NCBI GenBank assembly: GCA_024516035.1
Contig: CM044964.1
Coordinates: 371,278 to 435,277 of the forward strand
Source: Bactericera cockerelli
Lineage: Eukaryota > Arthropoda > Insecta > Hemiptera > Triozidae
DNA: 64,000 nucleotides
Direction of reading: 5' to 3'
This document shows positions 32,905-45,200 of this stretch, piece after piece; within the stretch, counting starts at the first letter, position 1, and every line of letters starts with the position of its first letter. The notes beneath the pieces were generated by a model that saw only the letters and a program-made list of their open reading frames with translations, made no database searches and was not told the DNA's origin. The position numbers and the translations under genes were made by a program.

Positions 32905-34860
32905 ATCTTCCATCTCTTCCTGTCATGCTTCCATCTCTTCCTGTCATCCTTCCATCTCTTCCTGTCATCCTTCCATCTCTTCCTGTCATCCTTCCATTTC
33001 TTCCTGTCATCCTTCCATCTCTTCCTGTCATCCTTCCATCTCTTCCTGTCATCCTTCCATGTCTTCCTGTCATCCTTCCATCTCTTCCTGTCATCCTTAC
33101 ATCTCTTCCTGTCATCCTTCCATCTCTTCCTGTCATGCTTCCATCTCTTCCTGTCATCCTTTCATCTCTTCCTGTCATCCTTCCATCTCTTCCTGTCATC
33201 CTTCCATCTCTTCCTGTCATCCTTCCATCTCTTCCTGTCATCCTTCCATCTCTTCCTGTCATCCTTCCATCTCTTCCTGTCATCCTTCCATCTCTTCCTG
33301 TCATCCTCTTATCTCTTCCTGTCATCCTTCCATCTCTTCCTGTCATCCTTCCATCTTCCTGTCATCCTTCCATCTCTTCCTGTCATCCTCTTATCTCTTC
33401 CTGTCATCCTTCCATCTCTTCCTGTCATCCTTCCATCTCTTCCTGTCATCCTTCCATCTCTTCCTGTCATCCTTCCATCTCTTCCTGTCATCCTTCCATC
33501 TCTTCCTGTCATCCTTCCATCCTCTTCCTTCTTCCTTCCATCTCTTCCTGTCATCCTTCCATCTCTTCCTGTCATCCTTCCATCTCTTCCTGTCATCTTC
33601 CACTTCCTTCATCCTCTCTCTTCCTGTCATCCTTCCATCTCTTCTTCCTGTCATCCTTCCATCTCTTCCTGTCATCCTTCCATCTCTTCCTGTCATCCTT
33701 CCATCTCTTCCTGTCATCCTTCCATCTCTTCCTGTCATCCTTCCATCTCTTCCTGTCATCCTTCCATCTCTTCCTGTCATCCTTCCATCTCTTCCTGTCA
33801 TCCTTCCATCTCTTCCTGTCATCCTTCCATCTCTTCCTGTCATCCTTCCATCTCCTCCTGTCATTATTCTATCTCTTCCTGTCATCCTTCCATCTCCTCC
33901 TGTCATCCTTCCATCTCTTCCTGTCATCCTTCCATCTCTTCCTGTCATCCTTCCATCTCCTCCTGTCATTATTCTATCTCTTCCTGTCATCCTTCCATCT
34001 CTTCCTGTCATCCTTCCATCTCTTCCTGTCATGCTTCCATCTCTTCCTGTCATCCTTCCATCTCTTCCTGTCATCCTTCCATCTCTTCCTGTCATCCTTC
34101 CATCTCCTCCTGTCATCTCTTCCTGTCATCTCTTCCTGTCATCCTTCCATCTCTTCCTGTCATCTCTTCCTGTCATCCTTCCATCTCTTCCTGTCATTCT
34201 TCCATACCTTCCTGTCGTCCTTCCATCTCTTCCTGTCATCCTTCCATCTCTTCCTGTCATCTCTTCCTGTCATCCTTCCATCTCTTCCTGTCATCCTTCT
34301 ATCTCTTCCTGTCATCCTTCTATCTCTTCCTGTCATCCTTCCATCTCTTCCTGTCATCCTTCTATCTCTTCCTGTCATCCTTCTATCTCTTCTTGTCATC
34401 CTTCCATCTCTTCCTGTCATCCTTCCATCTCTTCCTGTCATCCTTCCATCTCTTCCTGTCATCCTTCTATCTCTTCTTGTCATCCTTCCATCTCTTCCTG
34501 TCATCCTTCCATCTCTTCCTGTCATCCCTCCATCTCTTCCTGTCATCCTTCCATCTCTTCCTGTCATCCTTCCATCTCTTCCTGTCATCCTTCCATCTCT
34601 TCCTGTCATTCTTCCATCTCTTCCTGTCATCCTTCTATCTCTTCTTGTCATCCTTCCATCTCTTCCTGTCATCCTTCCATCTCTTCCTGTCATCCTTCCA
34701 TCTCTTCCTGTCATCCTTCCATCTCTTCCTGTCATCCTTCCATCTCTTCCTGTCATCCTTCCATCTCTTCCTGTCATCCTTCCATCTCTTCCTGTCATCC
34801 TTCCATATCTTCCTGTCATGCTTCCATCTCTTTCTGTCATCCTTCTATCTCTTCCTGTTA
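32905..34860. repeat. 21-bp minisatellite, about 93 copies
   Basis: The unit CTTCCTGTCATCCTTCCATC plus T repeats with little variation over almost 2 kb. Variants include CTCCTGTCATTATTC units around 33850 and 33965, a few shortened units near 33350, 33520-33640 and 34110-34160, and T-for-C changes in the right half. Because 21 is a multiple of three and the unit has few stops, the array reads through in all three plus frames and two minus frames; the resulting ORFs of up to 711 codons (PSLPVIL or MTGRDGR repeats) have no flanking gene structure and are not called as genes. Confidence 0.95.
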
Positions 34861-35099
34861 TCCTCTACTCTTTATGTTCTCCATTTTTATTCTTCTTTCT
34901 TTGTTTTACATTTTTGTATTTTCTCTTTCCTTCACAATTATATTTTGTTGTCTTGTTATTAAAGTGTGCCTCAAAAGCTTTTATCTTTTGTACATATCTT
35001 CTAAGCAACTAACTATTTTTTAACTCTTCAAAATCAAAAGAAAAACACTTCTGAAACATGCTGTATATTATCCAAATTTGATATATTTTATGTCCTACC

Positions 35100-35940
35100 C
35101 ATCACTACATTCTTCTTCAATCCTCATTCTTCTTCGCATTTTCTACTCTCCTCTTTTCCTGAAAATTTTCTCATCCTTTCCTTGCTCTAAACCCGCTCCC
35201 CCATTTCTCTATTCAGGCTCACCCTTAATCTCACCCATTATCTAAATGTTTGTTGTATTTACATTACATGTCCCCCACTTCCTCACCTCTTTAGGCGTCT
35301 GTCTCCTCTTCTTCTCATCCTTTTCTTTCCTTACTCTTTCCCATCCATTTTATTTACGGGGGGAGTGGGGGTTTGGGGGATATTATCTAAATTTGTGTTG
35401 TACTTACACATCCATCGTTTTTCTAACAACTTCTCCCTCTCTATTTTTCCGTATTACCCTTTCTCAAAAATTCTCTCCTCTCTCTTCTTTCTCCCTCTAT
35501 ATCTCTCTCTTCCTTTTTCCTTTTTCCTTCTCTCTCTCTCTCTATCTCTTGGTTCTTCCTCTTTATCATTAACTCTATTAAAATTCTCTCCTCTCTTTTT
35601 TTTCTTCCTCCTTCTCTTTCTCTCACTTCCTAACGTCAGTCATTCCATTCTCCCAGATTTTATCTCAATTTCGTACCCATCTCTTATGTTGACTTTCTGC
35701 CTTTCTATCTCGCTCCTTCTCTTTTTTTCTTTCTCTCTCTCTCTCCGACTAATTTATCCTTCCCAATCTTTCTCTCTCTCTCTTTTTCTATCTCCTCCTC
35801 TCTATCTATTTCTACCTTCATCTCTCTCTCTCTCTTTCTTTCACTCTGTCTTTCTAGCTCGCTGTTTCTCTCCCTCTCCCTCTATCTCTCTCACACCAGT
35901 TCTTCGCTCATTCACTTCATTCTTCTAGATTTTATCTCAC
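35100..35940. repeat. Pyrimidine-rich (CT) low-complexity tract
   Basis: TCTCTCTC-rich sequence extends the strand asymmetry of the preceding minisatellite to about 35940, where it flips to a short GAGA tract (35999-36060) and a purine-rich segment to about 36210. Confidence 0.8.
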
Positions 35941-36359
35941 TCTCATCTTCTTTGTTTGCGTTGGCTGCGTTCTCAGTAATTTCCTAACGTTTTCAAATGA
36001 GATAGAGAGAGAGAGAAAGAGAGAAAAAGGAGAGCGAGAAAGAGAGAGAATGTTTTCTTTAGAAATGAGACTTGTTAAAATTTGACTGGAATGTCAGAAA
36101 GGAAAATGAGTGAGTGGAAGAAGAGGGGAGAGAGGGGAGGGATAGGATGAGAGGGGTTTGAGAAAGGAGGGAAAAGTAGGAGAAACTGGAAATGGTAGGA
36201 CGGAGGAGGGAGGTGTAAGCTGGGTCGGGAAGAGTTTTCGAAATTGTGTATTGTCGGAAAGCGGCAAAATTAGTGAATAGAGATGCATAACAGAATATCA
36301 GATGGAAAAGCTTAGAGAAGGAAGATATTCGAGGAAAATATTTTTAGTAAAAAAAAAAA

Positions 36360-36725
36360 AAAAACGTCGCTTTCAACTGCATTGTCATATCACGACGGTG
36401 GTTTCTCCCCCCATTCGTTGGCCACTCGAGCTACTCGAACTAAACTCACCCAGCCTGAGCTGGGTCGAAACTAGCTCGGCGAGAATAGCTAAGCTCGAAA
36501 CAGCTGTCCAGGTATGTTCTGATATTAATGTTCATCTAGTACAGCTTCTCATTTCTCTGTTTATACTGATTAAAATAGAGATGTTAGTTCATGGCATGGA
36601 TAATCAGAACTATTCCCTGCTGATGAGAGCAAATAAGCTCGAAACTGCTGTCCAGGTATGTTCTGATATTCATATTCATCTAGTAAAACTTCTCACTTTT
36701 CTGTTTATAATGATTAAACAGATCA
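36360..36725. repeat. S6 head fused to a tandem ~155-bp module
   Basis: CGTCGCTTTCAACTGCATTG and CACGACGGTGGTTTCTCC are S6-like. From 36488 there are two copies of AAGCTCGAAACAGCTGTCCA with GGTATGTTCTGATATT and a TTCATGGCATGGATAATCAG link, the same module as in the cyclase intron at 16027-16205. Confidence 0.65.
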
Positions 36726-36737
36726 CGAGTGTTTATA

Positions 36738-37178
36738 CAGGGTGGTCCAGAAAGTTTGCACCAAAATGATAGGGGTAATAAAAGAGACCATTTCCAACAA
36801 AAATATTCCCGGACATTTTCCTTTATTTTTTTGTCGTTTTCAAAATGGCGGCCAAAACGTGTTTTTCAAATATTCCGACTTTGGTTTGGCTTTTGATTTT
36901 TTTAATTTTTTCTGTACCACCTAGAAAAAAACGGATTACATTTTTGAATTGAGAATAAAATTTTAATTAAAATAAGTTAAATTAACCCGTTCAATGTTTT
37001 AATGATCATGCTCATTTAGGCTGTCAAGGTTCTGAACGCACATAATTGAAAAACACACATTTTGGCCGCCATTTTGAAAACGACAAAAAATAAAGGAAAT
37101 TGTCCGGGAATATTTTTGTTGGAAATGGTCTCTTTTATTACCCCTATCATTTTGGTGCAAACTTTCTGGACCACCCTG
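36738..37178. mobile_element. Palindromic MITE B (441 bp), TA-flanked, CAGGGTG ends
   Basis: TA at 36736-36737 and 37179-37180 flank inverted arms of about 140 bp that begin CAGGGTGGTCCAGAAAGTTT and contain GTCGTTTTCAAAATGGCGGC. The centre is short AT-rich DNA. It shares the outer heptamer with elements A, C and D but not the rest of the arm. Confidence 0.88.
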
Positions 37179-37328
37179 TATATTAATGGTCACTGGTCAC
37201 CCATCCAAATTCTGACCTCACTGGACATTGCATAACGCTAGCGACAGAACGAGAACTGGTGTATTGAACGTGCCTTCGATGCTGGCTGGCGCTCATTCCT
37301 TTCTTATTTATTTTTTATTTATTTATTT

Positions 37329-37570
37329 TCTTAATGTATAAATGTCAAAGTCACTGACTGACTGACCACTCACTGACTGATCATCGCTCTACAGCCCAAA
37401 CCGTAAGTCCTAGGAAGCTGAAATTTGGTAGGTAGCTTTGTCTTATAGTCTAGATGTGCAATAAGACGGGATTTTTCGAAATTCCCACTACAACACCTGC
37501 CATTGGTGAAAAAGGGTTTTTTGCTTTCACGGCCATGCCTCAGCCCGCAAAGCGGGCGACAGCCCGCTAG
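37329..37570 (+). mobile_element. Non-autonomous Helitron-like element, copy 2
   Basis: Same body, 3' hairpin and CTAG end as 24845-25074, followed by T. The start TCTTAATGTATAAATG is preceded by T rather than A, so the left border is slightly less canonical. The two copies differ by a short ACTGACTG expansion and point changes. Confidence 0.72.
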
Positions 37571-37624
37571 TATACAATATAATAGAAGAAAAAAATAAAG
37601 AAAAAATAAATAAATACATACATT

Positions 37625-37910
37625 GGGGATCGAACCCAGGTCATCTTGCTTGCAAGCCTGAGGCGCTACTCTACTAGGCTACGATGAAATGCCTAAAAAC
37701 GTGTCCTTCTTCATCATCATAGGTTTGCGTCATCGTGCACCCCCCGTTCAAATCTAGGACGTGAAATCAGATAGAATCTTTGGCGTTAGGAAGGGCATCC
37801 AGCCGTAAAAATAATGTGCCAAAACCAACCAACCTCAACCATGGTGTTGAACAATGTCGACCCTGATTGAGCGGGATAAGACGGAGTAAAAGAATATTAC
37901 AAACATTGAA
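37625..37910 (-). repeat. tRNA-like SINE head followed by a retroposon tail
   Basis: The minus strand at 37690-37627 has a GACCTGGGTTCGATCCCC B-box-like region. The plus-strand segment GGAAGGGCATCCAGCCGTAA near 37790 is a tail shared by many animal retroposons. No protein is encoded. Confidence 0.55.
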
Positions 37911-39774
37911 AATTGAAATTCATAAAACAAAACTTGATCGAGGCCAACGGCATTCTCTTCCGCACCACCCTTGATAAAAAAAGAGAGAAAAAAGAAGAAG
38001 ACGATGTAAATTAAATACAAAAAATTGACTTGACCAACAAGATACCGGGTCTGATTTATTATACATACAGGGTGGGGCAAAAGTCTGGAAACCCCTGAAT
38101 AACTTTCGAATGGCTTATCCGGTAAAATTAAATTTTTGTCCGGTAAACCAGGGTAATAAGACCTTCTTTTAGAGTTGGGCCGATTTTTGTTACCAGCCCC
38201 CATGTCGGGGCCAGGGGGACCAACTTCATTTTTTTAAATACGAACCCCCACCTTGCGATACATTTTTGGAAATGTCTTTAAATAAGAAATACATTGGTGC
38301 AAATTTACTTTTTTATTATTAACAGTTTACAAATGGCGCCCATATTTGTGTATGCAGTGTAAAGTCTGGAAACCCCTGAATAACTTTCGAATGGCTCATT
38401 TGGTAAAATTAAAATTTTATACGGTAAACCAAAGTAATAAGACCTTCTTTTAGAGTTGGGCCGATTTTCGCTATCGGCCCCCATGTCGGGGCCAAGGGGG
38501 CCAACTTCATTTTTTTAAATACGAACCCCCACCTTGCGACACATTTTTGGAAATGTCTTCAAATATTAAATACTTTGGTGCAAATTTTATTTTTTTAATG
38601 TTAACTGTTTGCAAATGGCGTCCATATTTGTGTATGGCGTCCATATTTGACCCCGACATGGGGGCCGATAGCAAAAATCGGCCCAACTCTAAAAGAAGGT
38701 CTTATTACTTTCGTTTACCGTATAAAATTTTAATTTTACCAAATAAGCCATTCGAAAGTTATTCAGGGGTTTCCAGACTTTAGTTCACTGCATACACAAA
38801 TATGGACGCCATTTGCAAACAGTTAACATTAAAAAAAATAAAATTTGCACCAAAGTATTTGATATTTGAAGACATTTCCAAAAATGTGTCGCAAGGTGGG
38901 GGTTCGTATTTAAAAAAATGAAGTTGGCCCCCTTGGCCCCGACATGGGGGCCGTTAGCAAAAATTGGCCCAACTCTAAAAGAAGGTCTTATTACTTTGGT
39001 TTACCGTATAAAATTTTTATTTTACCAAATAAGCCATTCGAAAGTTATTCAGGGGTTTCCAGACTTTACACTGTACAGGGTGGACCAAAAAAACGTTTAC
39101 ACCCGTTAATGGTAAATTACTGACGACATTTCTAGGACGGATCTGCAATCCGTTTTTTCGGATTCGCCTTTATAACTGCACAAAGTGATTTTTTGCAACT
39201 TTCTCAAAAAGTCCGACTTTGGCTTATTCTTCAGGTCAGAACTTTTTTCCTGTTTAAGATGAGTTGATTCTGAACATTTCTGCAGAAAGCCAACAAAATT
39301 TCGATGTTTCTAGCTACACTACTTTGTTTTTTACGGTTTAGTTAGGCATCTTTTTTGAGACCTGAATAGAAAAAAAATTCTCATGTAAATTTTTTACACT
39401 TTGAAACACTCAAGATTTGCCTGAGCAAATTTTGACACAGACATGGGCAAGTTTGATAAAAGTTGGCGGCCAACCCAAGGATGCTAAAAAATAATTTTAC
39501 GATTTTTTATCACGTGATCTTCTGGGTAAACAAACCAGGTAAGTCTCAAAAAATGATGTTCAAAATCTTAAAAGTGTTGACCGTGTAGGGTCGTCTTGTA
39601 CTCAAAGAGTAATTAGCTATTTATGTTTGATAATTATTTTCCTTGAAATTAATTAAAGGCCAGTCAAATGAATGATTGTTTGTTTCTCGATGATAGTTTT
39701 CAAGCATATTTTTCTGCATTCTATGAAATATTATCTTTAAACTTCTTGAATTTTTTTTAGTACAAGTTACATTA

Positions 39775-40008
39775 TTATAATTCGGATGCTGAAATGGCAG
39801 ATACGCATTTAGCATATGGAGTTCCCAACAGGAACATTTGGGATCACGTGAAAAACATAGTTTACGAAATCTGGTAGCAAGAATCCTGTTGGCATTCGAT
39901 GACCTGACAGAAAAACCTGGAATCTTCCGCAACATTCGACGGAACATGATGAAGAGGTTCATCCTTTGCATCCAGGAAGGTGGACGCCACTTCCAACAGT
40001 TCCTCTAA
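39775..40008 (+). pseudogene. Mariner-like transposase C-terminus inside element D
   Basis: One frame gives NIWDHVKNIVYE and, after a frameshift, another reads FRNIRRNMMKRFILCIQ then EGGRHFQQFL before TAA at 40006-40008. The W-x-x-V-K-x-x-V-Y segment and the C-terminal G-G-x-H-F ending are typical of Tc1/mariner transposases. The catalytic domain upstream is not recognisable. It identifies the superfamily of the CAGGGTG elements. Confidence 0.7.
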
Positions 40009-40019
40009 GGGAATTGAGA

Positions 40020-40086
<67 letters not shown>

Positions 40087-40115
40087 CAAAGAGAGAGAGA
40101 GAGGCAAAGAGAGAG
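40020..40115. repeat. (GA)n microsatellite
   Basis: About 60 bp of uninterrupted GA followed by imperfect GAGAGGCAAAGAGAGA units, inside element D. Confidence 0.95.
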
Positions 40116-41844
40116 AGAGAGAAGGGCAAGAAGGTTGTCCCTCTACCTTCTGAGTTAGAACTAAGGTACTAAAGTCACCATTGGTTTCAAAAATTTGTGT
40201 GAGGAGAATCCATAGTGTGTACTATGGCTAAATAAAAAATGGCAACAGTCTTTTATTTTGTAGTCATCATTTTTTTGCTGGCTCTAGCGTTCGGACTGGG
40301 TGGACTAGCTTACCACTGAGCTAATCGTGCGCGTCTAATCGTTTCTCATTGAACATACTAACACAAAATGTTTTTTTAAATACCTTTTTGTTTATATCAA
40401 AATAGTATAAAACATAATAAAGACTGCAAAAGTTTATTAATTTTACAAAATATTATCTTGTATTTTTCAAGACTTCTATTACGAGTTGGCAATCGGTAAA
40501 TATTATTTTGTTAATTAATTAGTAGTGTTTATGATAGAAGAACCTACCTACATATTTACCTGAATTTATTTCATAAACTCTATTTTCGTTTGGAAAATTT
40601 GCTAGTTTTTTTTCTCTCGTAGGGAAGCATAAGAAAAACCATCCTTACATTATCAAGGCAGTCTCTCAGGGGCTTACATGAATAATAATTAGGTATGTGT
40701 ATTGTGATACCAATAGTATCTGATATAATTCAATTTACAGATGGTATTACCCCCAAAAAAACCATAAGTTGTTGGTGTAATTTAAAATATTCCATCAGAT
40801 TTTTTTGATAATTAAAATAATATTGACCGTCGTGAATTGAACCTCGGTCATGTGTCTTACACTCTTAGCACTACCACATCTAGCTAACACCACTGACAAT
40901 CCCAGAAGCACGAAATTTATCATTTGAATTTTCCTAAACTGGCTGATGAAGGCATGTAAGACCGCGGTATTCAAAAAAAGCAATGTAAACAATTTTTGTA
41001 AACAATACAAGACGCCCTTACACAGTCTACAGCTAGAAAACTCTTAGAATTTTTGAAGAGTTTTTGGCAAACATCTAATAATTTTTCCCAGAAGATCACG
41101 TGATAAAAAATCGTAAAATTATTTTTTAACATCCTCGGGGCGGCCGCCAACTTTTATCAAACTTGCCCATGTCTGTGCCAAAATTTGTTCGGACAAATGT
41201 CGAGTGTTTTATTTAGTAAAAAAGTTTTTTGGGTGTTTTTTTTCTGTTCAGGTGTAAAAAAATATGACAAACCAAATCGTAAAAAACAAAGTAGTGTAGC
41301 TAGAAACATCGAAATTTTGTTGGCTTTCTGCAAAATTGTTCAGAATCAATTCATCTTAAACTGGAAAAAAGTACTGACCTGAAGAATAAGCCAAAGTCGG
41401 ACTTTTTCGGAAAGTTGCAAAAAATCACATTGTGCAGTTATAAAGGCGAATCCGAAAAAACGGATTGCAGATCCGGCCTGGAAATGTCGTCAGTAATCTA
41501 CCATTAACGGGTGTAAACGTTTTTTTGGTCCACCCTGTATACACAAATATGGACGCCATTTGTAAACTGTTAATAATAAAAAAATAAAATTTGCACCAAT
41601 GTATTTCTTATTTGAATACATTTCCAAAAGTGTGTCGCAAGGTGGGGGTTCGTATTAAAAAAAATGAAGTTGGCCCCCCTGGCCCCGACATGGGGGCTGG
41701 TAACAAAAATCGGCCCAACTCTAAAAGAAGGTCTTTTTACCCTGGTTTACCGTACAAAAATTTAATTTTACCGGATAAGCCATTCGAAAGTTATTCAGGG
41801 GTTTCCAGACTTTTGCCCCACCCTGTATATAATTGAGCTTGGCA

Positions 41845-42001
41845 GGAGTAAGCAACCTCAGTAGCTCGATCGAGAACGCGGTGTACTTGTTAACTGGAGG
41901 TCGGTGGTTCGAGTCCCGGTCGGGTTGATGGGTTTCGAACCCGCGACCTCTGGGTTACCAGACCGACGCGCTACGCATTGACCACTGAGCTACCGGGACA
42001 C
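41845..42001. mobile_element. Two tRNA-like SINE heads, tail to tail
   Basis: Plus strand: CCTCAGTAGCTCGATCGAGA and GTGGTTCGAGTCCCGGTC look like A- and B-box regions. Immediately after, GGGTTTCGAACCCGCGACCT and ACCACTGAGCTACCGGGAC are the same features inverted. Probably two SINE fragments rather than tRNA genes. Confidence 0.6.
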
Positions 42002-42132
42002 AACGTGTACTTACTTCAAACTGTTATGTAAGCGACAGTGACTTATGTATACCCGTACACCTAGTTCTGCTGTGTAGAACCTAGCTGTGGTGAAATATCT
42101 GTTCTGTATAATATTTATCACCTTGCTAAAAG

Positions 42133-42232
42133 NNNNNNNNNNNNNNNNNNNNNNNNNNNNNNNNNNNNNNNNNNNNNNNNNNNNNNNNNNNNNNNNNNNN
42201 NNNNNNNNNNNNNNNNNNNNNNNNNNNNNNNN
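42133..42232. other. Assembly gap (100 N)
   Basis: Exactly 100 N inside or at the edge of the second Gypsy element; it removes the start of Gag. The left flank TGTTATGTAAGCGACAGTGA (from 42021) could be an LTR start, but no second copy was found to the right. Confidence 0.99.
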
Positions 42233-42233
42233 C

Positions 42234-45200
42234 GTCGACCAGTATCTACAAGCTCTGGAACAACTAAGCAAGGACTGCAAGTTCACATCTGTTTCAGCAA
42301 TAGAACACAAAAATGAATATATCAGAGACACTTTCATTGGAGGACTCTCAAGCTCTCATATAAGACAGAGGCTTTTGGAGAATACTACACTTACACTTGA
42401 ACAAGCATTTGACCAGGCCAGATCCCTTGAGTTAGCTCAACATCATTCTGCTACATATGTAACTCAAGCTTCTTACACTGAAGTTGCTTCTACACAGCCG
42501 CATACGGATACCGTGGCCTCATCGTCTGGAAAACCCTGCTTCTTCTGTGGAAAATCGTGGCATTCAAGAACTGCATGTCCAGCCAAGGAAGCTGAATGTA
42601 CAAATTGCAATAAACTTGGACACTATGCACGGGTGTGTAGATCCAAAAAGCAACTCAGGAAAACGACTGCAACAACAAACCATGATTACACAGCAATCAT
42701 AAATAAAAAGATTGAACCAGCTACAACTGCTGCTTCTCCAAACAGTCTGAACAAATCAATAACACCTATTCGAGTCAATGATATACTTCTTAATGGTTTG
42801 GTGGATACTGGATCATCTCTGAGTTTTATTAATGAAGCTTTAGTCAAGAAGTGCAGATTGAAAATTCTACCATATGAAGGATCAATTCCTATGGCAAACT
42901 CTTCTCTATGTACTCAAATTAAAGGACAATGCAAGGTTGATTTAAAAGTTGCTGAACATTCATACAATAATATTTACTTACTCATAATGAAGAACCTTTG
43001 CTCAGATGTAATAATTGGTCATGATGTACTCAACAATCATTCTACTTTGGAAATTGCATTTGATGGATCCAATCCACCACTCAAAATATGTAATTTGGCA
43101 ACATTAAAAGTGAAACCTGTCTCTCTGTTTACAAATTTAACAGAAAATTGCAAACCGATCATCACAAAGTCAAGGAAGTACTCAAAAGAAGATTCCGAAT
43201 TTATTGACACCGAAATCGAAAAGCTCTTAGAAGAAGAGATAATTGAACCCAGCAACTCATCATGGCGAGCACAAGCTTTTGTTGTGCGTGATGGGAGACA
43301 CAAACCACGCATGGTGATTGATTATTCAAGAACAATAAATCAATTCACACAATTGGATGCTTATCCACTTCCCCGAATAGATGTCATTATTAGCAAAGTA
43401 TCTCAAAATGAAGTGTTCAGTGTAATTGATTTGAAGAGTGCTTACCACCAAGTTCCAATTTTGGATTCTGAAAAGCAATTTACTGCTTTTGAAGCTGCGG
43501 GAAAACTCTACCACTTCAGGCGCATTCCATTTGGAGTCACTAATGGTGTTGCTGCTTTTCAAAGAACAATAGATTACATTGTTGAAGCAGAATCACTGGA
43601 GAAAACATACCCGTATTTAGATGATGTGACCATCTGCGGAAAAACTATAGAAGAACACAATAAAAATCTTGAAAAATTCTTTTCGGCTGTTGAAAAGTAT
43701 GATTTGACAATCAACAAAGAAAAATCTAAATTCTCCATGAAAAGCATTAGTCTCCTGGGCTACACTATATCCAATAAGACAATCAAACCAGATGCAGAAC
43801 GCCTCAAACCACTCCTGGAATTACCACTGCCCCATGATGTCTCAGCTCTACAGCGAGCTATAGGTATGTTTTCATACTATAGCAAGTGGATTCCAAAATT
43901 TTCAGAAAAAATAAAACCACTCCTGCAAGTTAAACCGCCATTGAACTACGAAGCCATTAATATGTTTAAATCTTTGAAAGAAGAAATATGTCGTGCTTCA
44001 ACAGGAGCGATTGTAGATGAAGCTCCCTTTACTGTTGAAACGGATGCATCACAATTTGCAATTGCAGCAACCTTGAGTCAGATGGGTCGACCAGTGTCTT
44101 TCTTCTCCAGAACGCTCAATAAAGCTGAACAAAATCATTCCTCTATAGAGAAAGAAGCCTATGCGATTGTAGAATCAGTAAGACACTGGCGACATTACTT
44201 GATGGGAAAACCTTTCAAAGTAATAACAGATCAAAAATCTGTCTCATTCATGTTTGAGCAAAAACACAACAGTAAGATCAAGAATGAGAAGATAATGAGA
44301 TGGCGTTTAGAGTTATCATGTTACAAGTTTGATATTGTTTACCGTCCTGGAAAAGAAAACGCTCCAGCTGATACTCTATCCCGCATTACTGCTTCCATCA
44401 ACTCCAAGCCTAATCTCAAGGAGATTCACAACAGTCTCTGCCACCCTGGTATTACGCGCATGGTCCATTGGATTCGTGCCAAGAATCTACCTTTCTCAGT
44501 AGAAGAAATAAAGGAAATGATTGAAGCATGTGATACTTGTTCTCAACTTAAACCTAGATTTTTCAAACATCAAGGTCAACTCATAAAAGCAACATCTCCA
44601 TTTGAAAGGTTGAACTTGGATTTCAAAGGACCACTACCTACCAACTCAAGAAATAAATACATTCTCACTGTGGTGGATGAATACTCTCGCTTTCCTTTTG
44701 CTTTTCCTTGTGCGGACGTAACATCACAGACAGTAATCAAGCATTTGCAAAGCATTATTAAGATGTTTGGTATTCCTGCTTATATTCATTCTGACAGAGG
44801 AGCAGCTTTCATGTCAGCAGAACTAAAATCATTTCTCACTCAAAATGGCATTGCTACAAGTCGGACAACACCATACAATCCCAGAGGAAATGGTCAATGC
44901 GAACGCTACAATGGGATCATTTGGAAAACAGTGATGCTTGCTCTCAAGACACGAAACATGAATACAAACCAATGGGAAATTGTGATAGATTCAGCTCTTC
45001 ATGCTATACGGTCTCTCTTATGCACTGTTACAAATGAGACACCTCATGAGCGCATGTTCAACCATCCTCGTAGAACATACTATGGAAACTCCATGCCAGC
45101 TTGGTTGACGAAACCTGGTCCAGTCCTTCTGAAGAAATTCAACCAGAAAAGTAAATATGATCCTTTGGTTGATGAAGTCGAACTTCTTGAAGCTAATTTA

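Larger units (their letters stand above)
39076..41537. mobile_element. Palindromic mariner-type element D nested in element C
   Basis: TA at 39074-39075 and 41538-41539 flank CAGGGTGGACCAAAAAAACG and its reverse complement. The inverted arms run for about 450-480 bp (39076 to about 39560; about 41085 to 41537) and include TCACGTGATCTTCTGGG near the inner end. Excising D restores ACTG-TA-CACAAATATGG, which matches the uninterrupted copies of the C arm, confirming the nesting and the TA target. Confidence 0.88.
38068..41825. mobile_element. Compound palindromic element C, TA-flanked, CAGGGTG ends
   Basis: TA at 38066-38067 and 41826-41827 flank CAGGGTGGGGCAAAAGTCTG and its reverse complement. 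A ~285-bp arm (GGAAACCCCTGAATAACTTT ... CCCCCATGTCGGGGCCA ... TTTGTGTATG) occurs five times: direct at 38068 and about 38361, inverted at about 38650 and 38786, and inverted at 41541-41825. The element is therefore a nest of inverted arm copies into which element D has inserted. No transposase belongs clearly to C itself. Confidence 0.85.

Noticed and set aside
32905..34860. CRISPR-like regular repeat array
   Set aside because: The 21-bp units are contiguous with no spacers, and the genome is eukaryotic.
32877..35023. ORFs of 711 and 654 codons (plus strand) and several minus-strand ORFs
   Set aside because: They are read-through of a 21-bp repeat whose length is a multiple of three; no splice sites, start context or unique coding sequence surround them.
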